The notes under the pieces: model-generated
What the model saw: only the letters and a program-made list of their open reading frames with translations
Told to the model about the DNA's origin: nothing
The model's database searches: none
Shown here: piece by piece, positions 48,233-58,674 of the stretch
Numbering within the stretch: position 1 is the first letter of the stretch
Layout: every line of letters begins with the position of its first letter
Assembly (NCBI RefSeq): GCF_020381325.1
Contig: NZ_JAGSPI010000001.1
Coordinates: forward strand, 372,001 to 436,000
Source: Providencia vermicola
GTDB lineage: Bacteria > Pseudomonadota > Gammaproteobacteria > Enterobacterales > Enterobacteriaceae
Reading direction: 5' to 3'
Length of the DNA stretch: 64,000 nt
Position numbers and translations under genes: made by a program

Positions 48233-48758
48233 CATTGGAAGATTGTTGATTGATTTTAATCATATAGTTTTCATTTAAATTAGTTCATTTATTATTATTC
48301 TAATTTTATTAGTTTCCGTGCTTACATTTCAATTAAATTTTATTTATTAAAAATTAATATACTTGAATTTAAATGAATTTCATATCGAATCTTTTTAAGA
48401 TTAACTATATTGTTTTGTTTTTTAATGAGTTATATTAAGTTGTATTTTCTATTGTTCCTAGTAATTATCATAAAGGCTAAAATAGATAGATCAAAAAGAA
48501 GACTCCAGCTATTCTTATTAGTAAGGGAATTTATAGATTATGGCATTTTCTTGAGTGGCTTTTCCAATTTAAAATAGATATGTATTAACCTGATACATAT
48601 CACTTTAAGCTGATGGATATATCACTAAAAATAGGTATTTGTTAGCTTTTACGTCAATAAAAAGTTGTAAACATAAAAGGAAATTAATATATAATTTAAA
48701 AAATAATATGAGTCTGGTATATTTTTTAGACATTATAATTATATAAAAGGAGGGTAAA
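48233..48758. other. AT-rich slyA upstream region, no gene seen
   Basis: About 525 bases with very high A+T and no credible frame. It contains the slyA promoter and leader, ending in a strong AAAGGAGG ribosome site. Confidence 0.6.
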
Positions 48759-49193
48759 TTGGAATCACAAATAGGGACAGAGCTATCACGTGTAGTTCGC
48801 ATGTGGAGAGCATTAATTGATCATCGATTAAAACCACTAAAACTAACGCAAACTCATTGGGTTACACTACATAACATTAGCCAGCTACCACCTGAACAAT
48901 CACAGATCCAACTGGCGAAAGCAATAGGAATTGAGCAGCCGTCACTCGTTAGAACATTAGACCAATTAGAGGAAAAAAAACTCATTTCAAGGCATACATG
49001 CGCAAATGATAGACGTGCAAAAAGAATCAAACTAACTGAGGAATCAGAGCCATTTATTAAAACAGTTGATCAAGTGATTAACAATACGCGAATTGAAATA
49101 TTAAGTAACATTAACCAAGAGGAGCTTGACCTGCTGTCCCAACTTTTATTAAAGCTTGAAAAGAATATTATTCGCTTACAGAGTGACTCATGA
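48759..49193 (+). CDS. slyA: SlyA, MarR-family transcription regulator
   Basis: Winged-helix dimeric regulator that relieves H-NS silencing and controls envelope and virulence genes in enterics. The 144-aa length is standard; the recognition region [20 protein letters not shown] is nearly identical to E. coli SlyA. It starts with TTG, as E. coli slyA does, with a strong AAAGGAGG at 8 bases. slyB lies convergent downstream. Confidence 0.94.
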   Translation: MESQIGTELSRVVRMWRALIDHRLKPLKLTQTHWVTLHNISQLPPEQSQIQLAKAIGIEQPSLVRTLDQLEEKKLISRHTCANDRRAKRIKLTEESEPFIKTVDQVINNTRIEILSNINQEELDLLSQLLLKLEKNIIRLQSDS

Positions 49194-49637
49194 TATTTAT
49201 ATTATATCATTAGTAATAAATGGATTTGCAATTATTTGGTTTGTTATTTTATTAGCCAAGCTTAGCTTTAAATAGTTTTAACGGAATATATATAAAATCT
49301 ATATATTTTACTTTTTCAATCATTAAAATCATGAGTAATATTGTTTTAGTGGGTTAATTTTAATGTGCTATAACTATTGTGAATAGGAAAGGGGTTTAAT
49401 CAAATTGATTAAAAAATGTGTCATTAACTAGCTTAATATGGAATTCAGCACTTAGAATAGAAAAATACATTTATGGTAATATCAATATGCATCAATGCTG
49501 CGTAGGAAAATAAGTCAGTCTTTTTAGTTTATAAACAAACAATCTAAAGATTAACGTGCGCATCATTAGTTAATCAATGAAGATATATACTATATGTGAT
49601 AGATAGTTGAATGTTATTGAATGGCAGATGATAAGTG
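49194..49637. other. AT-rich spacer between slyA and slyB
   Basis: No gene is visible in these ~440 bases. It ends at the hairpin that follows slyB. Confidence 0.55.
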
Positions 49638-49667
49638 ATGTTCACCGACATTGTCGTCGGTGAACAT
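49638..49667 (-). terminator. Hairpin downstream of slyB
   Basis: ATGTTCACCGAC and GTCGGTGAACAT form a perfect 12-bp stem 24 bases after the slyB stop. No T tract follows on the minus strand. Confidence 0.55.
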
Positions 49668-49691
49668 GCTTTAATCATTAATATGACAAAA

Positions 49692-50159
49692 TTAGCGAGG
49701 GGATACTGTAACTGTATTTCCGCTATTCGCAATCATGACACGTTGGCCATTACGAAATGCAGTAGGATCTTGTTTTTGTACAACAACAATATTTTTACCG
49801 CTGTCTAAACGGATCTCTAGTTGAACACCTTGGCTTCTATTTAAGGCGCCTTGTGCTTGTTGCCCAGCTAGACCACCAGCAATAGCACCTGCTGCAGTTG
49901 CAAGAGTATTTCCTGTACCACCACCAATGGTATTACCTAATAAGCCGCCTAGAACTGCACCACCAATTGCACCGATGACATTACCATCTTCACCAGCTTG
50001 AATAGTCACAGGGCGAGCGTTCAAAACAGTACCATAGGTCACAGTTTGAACCTGTTTTGCGTCATTGGCCGAAATAGTATCACCAGAAAGTGTACTGGTA
50101 TTGACACAGCCTGATAACGCTGCAACTGCAACAACACCTACAAAAACTTTCTTAAGCAT
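49692..50159 (-). CDS. slyB: SlyB, outer-membrane lipoprotein
   Basis: Glycine-zipper (2TM) lipoprotein, 155 aa from the ATG at 50159, equal to E. coli SlyB; a longer frame to 50198 is unlikely. The signal peptide ends in the lipobox AALSGC. The glycine-zipper IGGAVLGGLLGNTIGGGTGN lies in the middle. The ribosome site is TAGGAG. In Salmonella slyB is PhoP-activated. A PhoP-like repeat occurs at 50295-50312. Confidence 0.93.
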   Translation of the reverse strand: MLKKVFVGVVAVAALSGCVNTSTLSGDTISANDAKQVQTVTYGTVLNARPVTIQAGEDGNVIGAIGGAVLGGLLGNTIGGGTGNTLATAAGAIAGGLAGQQAQGALNRSQGVQLEIRLDSGKNIVVVQKQDPTAFRNGQRVMIANSGNTVTVSPR

Positions 50160-50294
50160 AATAACTCCTATGAGACTTGCTGTTTGTGGCACTAACATAG
50201 CATCGTATATTTGTTTTCACCATCAACACAACAACTATCAAAATAATGGTATTTAAAGCGATGGTTAGAATACTGATTCTGATTTAAATAGAGT

Positions 50295-50312
50295 GTAAAC
50301 ACTAGGTAAAAT
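50295..50312 (-). promoter_or_regulatory. Candidate PhoP box upstream of slyB
   Basis: On the minus strand ATTTTA-CCTAG-TGTTTA matches the PhoP direct repeat (TGTTTA, 5-base spacer, TGTTTA) with the second half exact. It is about 135 bases before slyB; a -10 at the usual distance is not clear. Confidence 0.3.
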
Positions 50313-50683
50313 ATCTCAAATTCAACAATATTTCATTGAGTAAGGCACGCTTTGTTAAACATAGCTCACTAACAGTCATTTTATGAATGTCTTTCGCATT
50401 GATAGCTAAAACGTATCCGACTAGTGCCTGTTTAAAATTGAAACACTTTCATGTTTAGCAGATTATTTTATTGCAAAACATTATATTTAGAATTTTAAAT
50501 CCATATATTAAAAAACGCCATTTTTATTTAGGTTGTAAAGCAATTTCTGCTCTAAAAATAAATATTTATTATTCCTGCGAAGCAGCACGAGAAATTACAT
50601 CGAATTGTTGACAAAATTCTCCTTCAAAGCACAATCTTTAGTAACTGAAATTGAAAGCGAATGTACACTCTGAAGGAACAAGA
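50313..50683. other. Divergent slyB-anmK intergenic region
   Basis: AT-rich, with no open reading frame of note. E. coli has mliC on the other side of anmK; it is absent here. Confidence 0.5.
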
Positions 50684-51802
50684 ATGATGATTAAGTCAGG
50701 TCGTTACATAGGGGTTATGTCAGGAACCAGTCTAGATGGGGTTGATGTTGTTCTCGCCGCAATTAGCGATAAATTTGTTGCAGAACAGTCCAGTTTGAGT
50801 GTCACATTTCCAATTGACTTGAAAAAAAGAATTTTAAATATCTGCCAAGGTCAAGAAACAACATTATCTGAAATTGGTAAGATAGACCGCGAATTAGGTT
50901 CACTTTATGCAGACGCGATTAATCAATTATTGGTAAAAACAGGGTTAACTTCGGCAGATATCATTGCAATTGGGTGCCATGGGCAAACAGTTTGGCATGA
51001 ACCTGACGGAGAACAGCCATTTACTATGCAACTTGGTGATAACAATCGAGTTGCTGCGTTAACAGGGATCACAACTGTTGGTGATTTTAGGCGTCGGGAT
51101 ATGGCTTATGGTGGTCAAGGTGCACCCTTAGTGCCTGCTTTCCACTTAGCCGTTTTAGGCCATCCAACTGAAAAACGTATTGTTTTAAATATTGGTGGGA
51201 TAGCGAATATCACAGCGTTATTGCCCGGCGCTTATGTAAAAGGCTATGACACAGGGCCAGGTAATATGTTGATGGATACTTGGACTTGGCGTATTAAGCA
51301 AAAAGCGTTTGATAATGATGGTGAATGGGCTAGTCAGGGTCATATTGATAATTTGTTACTTAAAAACATGATGAATGATCCTTACTTCAAACGGTCATCG
51401 CCAAAAAGTACAGGGCGTGAATATTTTAATATGCAATGGCTAGAACAACATTTAGTCGCGTTCCCTTCAATATCTGCCCAGGACGTACAAGCCACACTGT
51501 GTGAGCTCACAGCAGCTTCTATTGCTGAACAAGTTTTATTATGTGGTGGAAGTGAGCGGCTAATTGTGTGTGGTGGAGGTGCTAAAAACACCTTTTTGAT
51601 GCAGCGTTTATCAGCTCTGTTACCTGGCATTGAAGTAGCAACAAGTGATAAGTTTGGCCTTAGTGGTGATGATATGGAAGCTTTGGCGTTTGCTTGGTTA
51701 GCAGCACGTACTGTCGCTGGGTTATCAGGTAATCTTGCTTCAGTGACAGGCGCGACAAGAGAAACCGTTTTAGGTGCAGTGTATCCTAAAAATAGTGACT
51801 AG
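50684..51802 (+). CDS. anmK: AnmK, anhydro-N-acetylmuramic acid kinase
   Basis: Cleaves and phosphorylates 1,6-anhydroMurNAc to MurNAc-6-phosphate in peptidoglycan recycling. It is 372 aa from the ATG at 50684 (ribosome site GAAGGAAC); the frame open from a TTG at 50651 is not needed. ATP and active-site motifs: [45 protein letters not shown]. pdxH follows by 25 bases. Confidence 0.95.
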   Translation: MMIKSGRYIGVMSGTSLDGVDVVLAAISDKFVAEQSSLSVTFPIDLKKRILNICQGQETTLSEIGKIDRELGSLYADAINQLLVKTGLTSADIIAIGCHGQTVWHEPDGEQPFTMQLGDNNRVAALTGITTVGDFRRRDMAYGGQGAPLVPAFHLAVLGHPTEKRIVLNIGGIANITALLPGAYVKGYDTGPGNMLMDTWTWRIKQKAFDNDGEWASQGHIDNLLLKNMMNDPYFKRSSPKSTGREYFNMQWLEQHLVAFPSISAQDVQATLCELTAASIAEQVLLCGGSERLIVCGGGAKNTFLMQRLSALLPGIEVATSDKFGLSGDDMEALAFAWLAARTVAGLSGNLASVTGATRETVLGAVYPKNSD

Positions 51803-51827
51803 AAATAATCGAATTAAAGGATATCAA

Positions 51828-52481
51828 ATGAATGAGATAAGTGAAGTCGATCTCGCCTCTATTCGTCGTGAGTACACAAAAGGCGGCCTACGGCGCAGTG
51901 ACTTAACAGCCAACCCATTAACCCTTTTTGAATTATGGATGAAGCAGGCGTGTGAGGCGCGACTAAGTGATCCTACAGCGATGTCAGTGGCGACAGTGGA
52001 TGAAACTGGGCAACCTTATCAACGGATAGTACTGCTAAAGCATTTTGATGATAAGGGCTTAGTATTTTACACCAATATGGGGAGTCGTAAGGCACAACAC
52101 CTTGAAAAAAATAATAAAATAAGCTTGCACTTCCCATGGTATCCACTTGAACGCCAAGTGAATTTTACAGGCGTTGCTGAACGATTAAATCCGATTGAGG
52201 TAGTTAAATATTTCCACAGTCGACCTAAAGATAGCCAAATTGCAGCTTGGGCATCTGAACAATCCTCTAAAATTTCAGCGAGAGGAATTTTAGAAGGTAA
52301 ATTTTTAGAATTAAAACAAAAATTTAAAAATGGAGAAGTGCCTTTGCCGAGTTTTTGGGGGGGCTTTCGTGTGGTATTTGATAGTGTCGAATTTTGGCAA
52401 GGTGGCGCTCACCGCCTACATGACCGTTTTTTATACCAAAGGGAAGGGGAAGGCTGGAAAATTGATAGATTAGCCCCTTAG
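51828..52481 (+). CDS. pdxH: PdxH, pyridoxamine/pyridoxine 5'-phosphate oxidase
   Basis: FMN-dependent oxidase making pyridoxal 5'-phosphate from PNP or PMP. It is 217 aa from the ATG at 51828 (ribosome site AAAGGATATC), matching E. coli (218). The frame reaches back into anmK via a GTG, which is not the start. The family C terminus is [15 protein letters not shown]...WKIDRLAP. It is probably co-transcribed with anmK and lies upstream of tyrS. Confidence 0.95.
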   Translation: MNEISEVDLASIRREYTKGGLRRSDLTANPLTLFELWMKQACEARLSDPTAMSVATVDETGQPYQRIVLLKHFDDKGLVFYTNMGSRKAQHLEKNNKISLHFPWYPLERQVNFTGVAERLNPIEVVKYFHSRPKDSQIAAWASEQSSKISARGILEGKFLELKQKFKNGEVPLPSFWGGFRVVFDSVEFWQGGAHRLHDRFLYQREGEGWKIDRLAP

Positions 52482-52642
52482 GATCATGTTTTTTAGCTGG
52501 CACTTAATTGATATGCGCTTTATGCTATAGACTCGTTTAAGAAGATTGACAAATTATACTGGCGCGTTTGTGATATTCATCAAAAATGCGTTGGTCATTC
52601 AAACTAAAGTAGATAGACAAAATACAACAGATGGAGTCATTG

Positions 52643-53917
52643 ATGTCTAGCAATAACCTGATTAAACAATTGCAAGAGCGGGGCCTCGTTGCCCAGGTAA
52701 CGGATGAGGATGCGTTAGCAGAGAGACTGGCGCAGGGCCCTATCTCTCTCTATTGTGGTTTCGATCCTACCGCTGACAGCTTGCATTTGGGACATCTGGT
52801 TCCTTTGCTGTGTTTAAAGCGATTCCAACTAGCCGGGCACAAGCCTGTGGCGTTGGTAGGTGGCGCAACGGGCCTTATTGGTGATCCGAGCTTTAAAGCT
52901 ACTGAACGTAAATTAAATACCGCAGAAACCGTTCAAGAGTGGGTAGAAAAAATCCGTAACCAAGTTTCACCATTTTTAAGCTTTGACTGTGGTGATAACA
53001 GTGCGCGTCTTGCTAACAACTATGATTGGTTTGGCAAAATGGATGTACTGACTTTCTTACGTGATATTGGTAAGCATTTTTCTGTTAATCAAATGATTAA
53101 TCGTGAATCTGTTAAGCAACGTCTTAACCGTGATGATGTTGGTATCTCTTTCACTGAATTTGCGTATAACCTATTACAAGGTTATGACTTTGCAAATATG
53201 AATCATGAAATGGGTGTAGAGCTGCAAATTGGTGGTTCCGACCAATGGGGTAACATTACCTCAGGTATCGATTTAACCCGCCGTCTTCATCAAAACCAAG
53301 TATTTGGCATGACCGTTCCACTGATCACTAAAGCTGATGGGACTAAATTTGGTAAAACTGAGGGCGGTGCAGTTTGGTTAGATCCGAAAAAAACCAGCCA
53401 ATACAAATTCTACCAATTCTGGATTAATACTGCGGATGCAGACGTTTATCGTTTCCTCAAGTTCTTCACCTTCATGGAACTCGACGAAATTAACGCGCTG
53501 GAAGAAGAAGATAAAAACAGTGGTAAAGCACCACGTGCGCAATACGTTTTAGCGGAGCAGGTGACTAAATTAGTTCACGGCGAAGCGGGTTTAGCAGCGG
53601 CTAAACGCATTACTGAAAGCTTGTTCTCTGGTGCGGTTTCTGATTTAACAGAAGCCGATCTTGAACAATTAGCACAAGATGGTATGCCATGCATCACTTT
53701 AGAAGAAGGTGCTGACCTGCAACAAGCATTAGTTGACTCAGAATTAACGCCATCACGTGGGCAAGCAAGAACAGCAATTAGCTCTAATGCGGTTTCCATC
53801 AATGGTCAAAAACAAACTGAGCCAATGTATGTCTTTACAGACGCAGACCGTTTGTTTGGTCGTTATACCTTGATCCGTCGTGGTAAGAAAAACGACTGCT
53901 TAATTAATTGGAAATAG
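52643..53917 (+). CDS. tyrS: TyrS, tyrosyl-tRNA synthetase
   Basis: Class Ic aminoacyl-tRNA synthetase of 424 aa, the E. coli length, from the ATG at 52643 (GGAG 7 bases upstream). ATP-binding HIGH-type motif HLGH and KFGKTEG (KMSKS-like) are present, with tyrosine pocket [19 protein letters not shown]. The C-terminal S4-like domain ends in DCLINWK, where E. coli has YCLICWK. Confidence 0.97.
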   Translation: MSSNNLIKQLQERGLVAQVTDEDALAERLAQGPISLYCGFDPTADSLHLGHLVPLLCLKRFQLAGHKPVALVGGATGLIGDPSFKATERKLNTAETVQEWVEKIRNQVSPFLSFDCGDNSARLANNYDWFGKMDVLTFLRDIGKHFSVNQMINRESVKQRLNRDDVGISFTEFAYNLLQGYDFANMNHEMGVELQIGGSDQWGNITSGIDLTRRLHQNQVFGMTVPLITKADGTKFGKTEGGAVWLDPKKTSQYKFYQFWINTADADVYRFLKFFTFMELDEINALEEEDKNSGKAPRAQYVLAEQVTKLVHGEAGLAAAKRITESLFSGAVSDLTEADLEQLAQDGMPCITLEEGADLQQALVDSELTPSRGQARTAISSNAVSINGQKQTEPMYVFTDADRLFGRYTLIRRGKKNDCLINWK

Positions 53918-53940
53918 CTCTGACTAACCTTTGTAATATC

Positions 53941-53962
53941 AGCCTGGGGAGTTTTCCAGGCT
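53941..53962 (+). terminator. Truncated terminator hairpin after tyrS
   Basis: AGCCTGG and CCAGGCT form a 7-bp stem. The expected T tract is missing because an ERIC-type element begins at the last stem bases. Confidence 0.55.
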
Positions 53963-54088
53963 ATACTCGTCATACTTCAAATTGCATGGGTGTTAACTGA
54001 ACTTAGCTAGCTTGATGATATGCTTACATATGTTCATCAAGTTATCTTCTCTTTTCGACGACATGCAACTTGAATTATTTGGAGTATA
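53962..54088. mobile_element. ERIC-type palindromic element (non-autonomous, MITE-like)
   Basis: Its 27-base ends (53962-53988 and 54062-54088) are imperfect inverse copies, beginning TATACTC and ending GAGTATA. The total of 127 bases equals the classic ERIC length. The centre has GCTTACATATG in place of the ERIC core GCTTACATAAG, and an inner stem (CTTGATGA with TCATCAAG). ERIC elements insert at TA in intergenic DNA and are transcribed as hairpins. The central part has diverged from the usual consensus. Confidence 0.75.
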
Positions 54089-54153
54089 TTCATATTAGCA
54101 ATGGCTAATCACTGATTTCTCTTCATTCGATATAACAATTCTCTGGGTTCTTA

Positions 54154-55017
54154 ATGAAAAGCGTATTATCAATTCAATCCCATGTTGTTTTCGGCCATGC
54201 AGGAAACAGTGCTGCTGCATTCCCTATGTGCCGTATGGGCGTAGATGTGTGGCCACTCAATACCGTACAATTTTCTAATCACACGCAATATCCTCAATGG
54301 ACGGGAACCGTATTTCCTGCTCAACATTTAACAGACATTGTTGAAGGGCTCGCTAAAATTCATAAACTTGAAATTTGTGATGCCGTATTAAGTGGTTATA
54401 TCGGTTCCGCGGAACAAGGTGACGATATACTTGCGATTGTGAAAAAAGTGAAAGCTTCCAATCCACAAGCCCTGTATTTTTGTGATCCAGTAATGGGGCA
54501 CCCTGAGAAAGGTTGTATTGTCGCACCTGGCGTTGCTGAATTCTTATGTGAAAGAGCATTGGCAGCAAGTGATGTTATTGCACCAAACTTACTTGAATTA
54601 GAAACACTCGCAGGTAGAACAATCAAGACAGTAGAAGAGGCCATTGGTGCAGCGAGAGAACTTTGTCATAAGGGACCCAAAATTGTTCTTGTGAAACATT
54701 TGAGCCGTGCAGCCTATAGGGCTGATCGTTTTGAAATGATTTTGGTTACTGCGGAGCATAGCTGGCATGTTAGTCGCCCATTAGTTGATTTCGGTGAGAA
54801 GCAACCTGTAGGGGTAGGCGATTTGACGAGTGGCTTGATGCTAGTGAACTTATTAAAAGGTGAGCCTCTTAATAAAGGACTAGAACATGTTGCAGCAGCA
54901 GTTTATGAAGTAATGATTAAAACAAAAGAGATGGGTGAGTACGAACTGCAACTGGTGGCGGCTCAAGATAAAATGGTTAACCCAGAACACAAGTTTTGTG
55001 CCACTCAGGTAGACTGA
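54154..55017 (+). CDS. pdxY: PdxY, pyridoxal kinase
   Basis: Ribokinase-family pyridoxal kinase in vitamin B6 salvage, 287 aa, equal to E. coli PdxY. The N terminus [20 protein letters not shown] forms the substrate site, and [17 protein letters not shown] carries the anion-hole GDLTSG motif. With pdxH 2 kb away the window holds two B6 salvage enzymes. Convergent with gstA. Confidence 0.95.
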   Translation: MKSVLSIQSHVVFGHAGNSAAAFPMCRMGVDVWPLNTVQFSNHTQYPQWTGTVFPAQHLTDIVEGLAKIHKLEICDAVLSGYIGSAEQGDDILAIVKKVKASNPQALYFCDPVMGHPEKGCIVAPGVAEFLCERALAASDVIAPNLLELETLAGRTIKTVEEAIGAARELCHKGPKIVLVKHLSRAAYRADRFEMILVTAEHSWHVSRPLVDFGEKQPVGVGDLTSGLMLVNLLKGEPLNKGLEHVAAAVYEVMIKTKEMGEYELQLVAAQDKMVNPEHKFCATQVD

Positions 55018-55039
55018 CTTATTTGTTTTTGACTAGAAA

Positions 55040-55069
55040 TAAAATAGCGCCCTAGTTTTAGGGCGCTAT
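55040..55069 (-). terminator. Terminator of gstA
   Basis: On the minus strand ATAGCGCCCT-AAAACT-AGGGCGCTAT (10 bp) is followed by TTTATTTC. It also blocks read-through from pdxY, though without a T tract in that direction. Confidence 0.8.
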
Positions 55070-55079
55070 GATTGAAGTC

Positions 55080-55688
55080 TTAGATTAAACCCTCTGCTTT
55101 TAATGCCTCTTGGACATTCGGGCGTTTTGCAACTTTAGCAATGTAATCTTGTAAATGCGTTAAGCTTGATAAATCCAAGCCAACGTGTTTTGCCCACCCA
55201 CTAACTGTAAATAAATAGGCATCTGCTACGCTAAAATTGTCGCCAGCAAAGAACGCTTGCTTTGCTAATACGGAGTCAGCATATTTGAATTTATTCAATA
55301 ATACTTTGCGAGCCGTTTCTTTATAATCCTCAGGTGTTCCAGGGGTAAATAAAGGCGAGAAGTTTTTATGAAGTTCTGTTGAGATGAAATTTAACGCTTC
55401 CATTTGATGGTAGCGCTTCATTGAGCCAGCAAGAGCAATCAGATTTCTATCTGGTTTTTGGTCTGCAAGATACTGAACAATAACAGCACCTTCAGTAAGT
55501 TGATCCCCATTATCTAATACTAGAGTAGGAACTTGGCCTTTCGGATTTATTGCTAAGAAATCTTCGCCTTTCTCTGTTTTTTTCTCTTTAATGTTTACAC
55601 GTTCAATCGAGAAATCTAATCCAGTTTCACGCAAAATAATATGTGGAGAAAGAGAACAAGCACCGGGAGCGTAATACAATTTCATCAT
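55080..55688 (-). CDS. gstA: GstA, glutathione S-transferase (beta class)
   Basis: Cytosolic beta-class glutathione transferase, 202 aa. The thioredoxin-like N-terminal domain has the conserved Cys10-equivalent in [15 protein letters not shown] and the glutathione-binding segment [14 protein letters not shown]. The helical C-terminal domain ([17 protein letters not shown]) follows. Two adjacent ATG codons (55688, 55685) are possible; AGGAG is better spaced for the second. Confidence 0.94.
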   Translation of the reverse strand: MMKLYYAPGACSLSPHIILRETGLDFSIERVNIKEKKTEKGEDFLAINPKGQVPTLVLDNGDQLTEGAVIVQYLADQKPDRNLIALAGSMKRYHQMEALNFISTELHKNFSPLFTPGTPEDYKETARKVLLNKFKYADSVLAKQAFFAGDNFSVADAYLFTVSGWAKHVGLDLSSLTHLQDYIAKVAKRPNVQEALKAEGLI

Positions 55689-55990
55689 AGGACTCCTAAG
55701 TTTTGAAATGGGCAGTAACTAGCAAACAAACATCTCTCTTGTTAAGTATATCACTACTTCCTGTTAGCAAATTGCCATCGGGTGCGAGTTATGCCATAAA
55801 AAGTGAATTTAAATAAAAATGTTCGTGCATAATGCCTTGTCGCGTAGATTCGAATATTTATACTGAAAATGAAAAAATCAAAGAGATTTAAGATAGTTAC
55901 CTTATCGAATTAAAAACTAATTTGATAAAATCCTTCACTTATTGGCGTATGAAAATTAATAATAAATTTAAATAATAAGTGAGTGAATAA
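55689..55990. other. Divergent region between gstA and the DUF817 gene
   Basis: About 300 AT-rich bases without a credible frame; it must contain both promoters. No recognised operator. Confidence 0.5.
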
Positions 55991-56857
55991 ATGGGGAGTA
56001 TGAGTCATAAGCTCAATTTTTTAGGTAAATTAGACCAAAAACTCATGGCGCATACGCCAAGTAATAGTCATGGCATTAAACGTTTTATTTTAGAATTTTG
56101 GTTTTTCGGTCTTATCAATGCACGTTCTTGTTTATTTGCCGGTTTTTTCTTTTTAGCACTATTTTTAGTACCCGCAAAAGGTATTCTAGGATTACCCCGT
56201 TATGATGCCTTGCTGATTTTTGCTGTCGTATTTCAGGCCATATTAGTGTGGTCAAAATTAGAAACATGGGATGAACTAAAAGCGATTTGTGTGTTTCATT
56301 TGGTCGGATTTATGATGGAGTTATTTAAAACCTCCGCAACCATAGCGTCATGGCAATATCCTGATGCAGCATTGACTAAACTTTGGGGCGTTCCTTTATT
56401 TACGGGGTTTATGTATGCTGCTGTGGGGAGCTACATTATTCAATCATGGCGTTTTTTTAAAGTTAGAATTGAACATTACCCACCCTATTGGATGGCAACG
56501 TGTGTTGCACTGGCGATTTATATTAATTTTTTTAGTCATCATTATATTGACGATTATCGTTGGTATTTAACCGCCTTTATTTTTGGCTTGTATGCACGGA
56601 GTGTGGTTTTTTATACTCCACTTGATAAAGAGCGCAAAATGCCTTTATTACTTGCCTTTATGTTAATCGGTTTTTTTATTTGGCTAGCCGAAAATTTTGG
56701 GACTTTTTTCGGTGTTTGGCAGTACCCCAACCAAATTGGGGCATGGTCAATGGTGCATGCGGGTAAATGGGGAGCGTGGTCTTTATTGGTGATTGTCACC
56801 TTTACGATTGTCGTTCACCTTAAACATATTAAGGCGAACGTCACCGTGGCTCGTTAA
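55991..56857 (+). CDS. DUF817 family integral membrane protein
   Basis: A 288-aa membrane protein with about eight hydrophobic helices, matching the DUF817 family in pattern: ARSCLFAGFFFLALFLVP, FHLVGFMMELFKTSATIASWQYPD, and WLAENFGTFFGVWQYPNQ in the last third. The repeated W-Q-Y-P motif and conserved Glu/Lys and Asn/Phe in membrane segments suggest a pore or enzyme site, but the function is unknown. Alternative ATG at 56000. It is convergent with sapF, only 18 bases apart, and sits at a break in E. coli synteny (gstA on one side, sap on the other). Confidence 0.82.
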   Translation: MGSMSHKLNFLGKLDQKLMAHTPSNSHGIKRFILEFWFFGLINARSCLFAGFFFLALFLVPAKGILGLPRYDALLIFAVVFQAILVWSKLETWDELKAICVFHLVGFMMELFKTSATIASWQYPDAALTKLWGVPLFTGFMYAAVGSYIIQSWRFFKVRIEHYPPYWMATCVALAIYINFFSHHYIDDYRWYLTAFIFGLYARSVVFYTPLDKERKMPLLLAFMLIGFFIWLAENFGTFFGVWQYPNQIGAWSMVHAGKWGAWSLLVIVTFTIVVHLKHIKANVTVAR

Positions 56858-56875
56858 TATTTCCAAAATAAATAA

Positions 56876-57679
56876 TTACAGGTCTTGCCGCCACGCATCA
56901 ATTGACAGAGGTTCGCCAAAGTGGCTTTCAATTAAACGACGGGTCACGTCGTGAAGTGGAGCGGCAAGTACTTCAGCTGTATTGCCTCGCTCCACAACTT
57001 CACCTTTATCCATCACAAGCATTTTATCGCTAATATGTTTCATCATCCCAAGGTGTTGAGTTACATAGATATAAGCGATGTCATGTTTGGCTTGTAAGTC
57101 TAACATTAAGTTAATAATTTGTGAGCGCATGGACATATCAAGTGAGGCCAGTGCTTCATCCGCCACGATAATTTCGGGTTGTAAAATAAGCGCGCGAGCA
57201 AGGGCGATACGTTGTTTTTGCCCTGACGCTAGCATATGTGGGTAATATTCTGCGTGATCTGCTAACAATCCGACTTGGCGCAACGTTTGGATAATTCGTC
57301 TTTCACGCTCTATACCTGTTAAATCTGTATTTAGCTTTAACGGTAACTCCAAAGTTTGGCCGATACGTTGTCGAGGGTTCAGGGAGGTACTAGGGTCTTG
57401 GAAGATCATACGGATACGTTGACTACGGTAACTATAATCACCAAAATTTAGACGCTGCCCGCGGATCATAATATCTCCGCTGGTGGGTTCTACAACCCCA
57501 GAGAGCATCCGGGCTAACGTTGATTTTCCTGAACCATTAGCCCCAATAATTGCAAGGGTCTGGCCTGCTTGTAAATTAAAGCTAATCGGCTTAACGGCTT
57601 GCAGTTCGTGGCGGTGAAACAAACCCTCACGAAACCGAAAGGTTTTCGTTAGATTACGGACTTCTAATAACGTTTCCAT
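56876..57679 (-). CDS. sapF: SapF, peptide ABC transporter ATPase
   Basis: Second ATPase of the Sap transporter, 267 aa. Walker A GANGSGKST is near residue 42. The ABC signature region reads LASGQKQRIALARALI, with the family's variant LASGQ for LSGGQ. Walker B is IIVADEALASLDMSM. Last gene of sapABCDF; its start overlaps the sapD stop by one base. Confidence 0.94.
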   Translation of the reverse strand: METLLEVRNLTKTFRFREGLFHRHELQAVKPISFNLQAGQTLAIIGANGSGKSTLARMLSGVVEPTSGDIMIRGQRLNFGDYSYRSQRIRMIFQDPSTSLNPRQRIGQTLELPLKLNTDLTGIERERRIIQTLRQVGLLADHAEYYPHMLASGQKQRIALARALILQPEIIVADEALASLDMSMRSQIINLMLDLQAKHDIAYIYVTQHLGMMKHISDKMLVMDKGEVVERGNTAEVLAAPLHDVTRRLIESHFGEPLSIDAWRQDL

Positions 57680-58674
57680 TAGGGTTGCTCCTCAGTATTG
57701 AGTGGGTAATGGCAAGCCACTAAATGGTTTTTGATATTACGTAGCTGTGGAGCTTCAATACAGGTACGCTGTGCATAAGGACAACGTGGCCCTAGCCGGC
57801 AGCCAATAGGTAAATGTTCTAATGATGGAATTGCGCCAGGCAAGGTATTTAAACGGCCTTTATGGGGAATTGGGCTTTCAAAATCAGGGATAGAACGGAT
57901 TAAAGCTTGGGTATAAGGGTGGCGTGGTCGCTGTAAGATATCTTCAGGTGTTGCACTTTCCACGGTTTGCCCACAATATAAAACATTAATGCGGTCTACT
58001 AATTTTGACATCATTTCCATATCATGACTGATTAGCAAAATCCCCATGTTATTATTTTGATTCAACTTATCTAGCAGCCGGAAAATTTGTGCCTGTGTAG
58101 TGGATTCCATGGCATTTGTGGGTTCATCTGCAATTAACAAACGAGGTTGGTTAGCGATAGCAATCGCTATCATGACTTTTTGGCACTCACCATCTGTTAG
58201 CTCATAAGGATAGCTGTGCATGATATCTTTATGATCTTTAATACCAACCCGATGTAAAAGCTCAATTGCACGACGTTTTCGCCAGTTAAAACGTTGCCAC
58301 CAGCGGCCTTTATAAGTCCAACCAGGAATGGATTGAATGAGCTGTTTACCTATGTCCGCTGCAGGGTCTAAGCACGATTGTGGTTCTTGGAATATCATCG
58401 AAATATTGTGGCCAATTAACTTACGACGCTTGCGAGGGCTAAGCTTTAATAAGTCAATATCTTGGAAGCGAAAGCGGTCGGCAGTAACGCGGATGTTATC
58501 TTTTGTTACGCCACAAATGGCTTTGGCAATCAAGCTTTTCCCTGAGCCAGACTCACCGACTAAACCGCGAATTTCACCTTCAGAAAGTGTCATAGAGACA
58601 CGGTCAACGGCTTTAACAGGGCCGTTGGCAGTCATAAACTCAATTGTTAAATTGCGGATGTCTAAGAGCGGCAT
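57679..58674 (-). CDS. sapD: SapD, peptide ABC transporter ATPase
   Basis: ATPase of the Sap (sensitivity to antimicrobial peptides) transporter, 331 aa, also reported to affect TrkG/TrkH potassium uptake in E. coli. Walker A GESGSGKS is near residue 40. The signature is degenerate ([12 protein letters not shown]), and Walker B is [12 protein letters not shown]. The OppD-type C-terminal Cys cluster ([14 protein letters not shown]) could bind an Fe-S cluster. One-base overlaps with sapC and sapF. Confidence 0.94.
   Translation of the reverse strand: MPLLDIRNLTIEFMTANGPVKAVDRVSMTLSEGEIRGLVGESGSGKSLIAKAICGVTKDNIRVTADRFRFQDIDLLKLSPRKRRKLIGHNISMIFQEPQSCLDPAADIGKQLIQSIPGWTYKGRWWQRFNWRKRRAIELLHRVGIKDHKDIMHSYPYELTDGECQKVMIAIAIANQPRLLIADEPTNAMESTTQAQIFRLLDKLNQNNNMGILLISHDMEMMSKLVDRINVLYCGQTVESATPEDILQRPRHPYTQALIRSIPDFESPIPHKGRLNTLPGAIPSLEHLPIGCRLGPRCPYAQRTCIEAPQLRNIKNHLVACHYPLNTEEQP

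Noticed and set aside
48605..48802. 65-codon minus-strand frame
   Set aside because: Overlaps the slyA start in antisense, and the rest is AT-rich spacer DNA.
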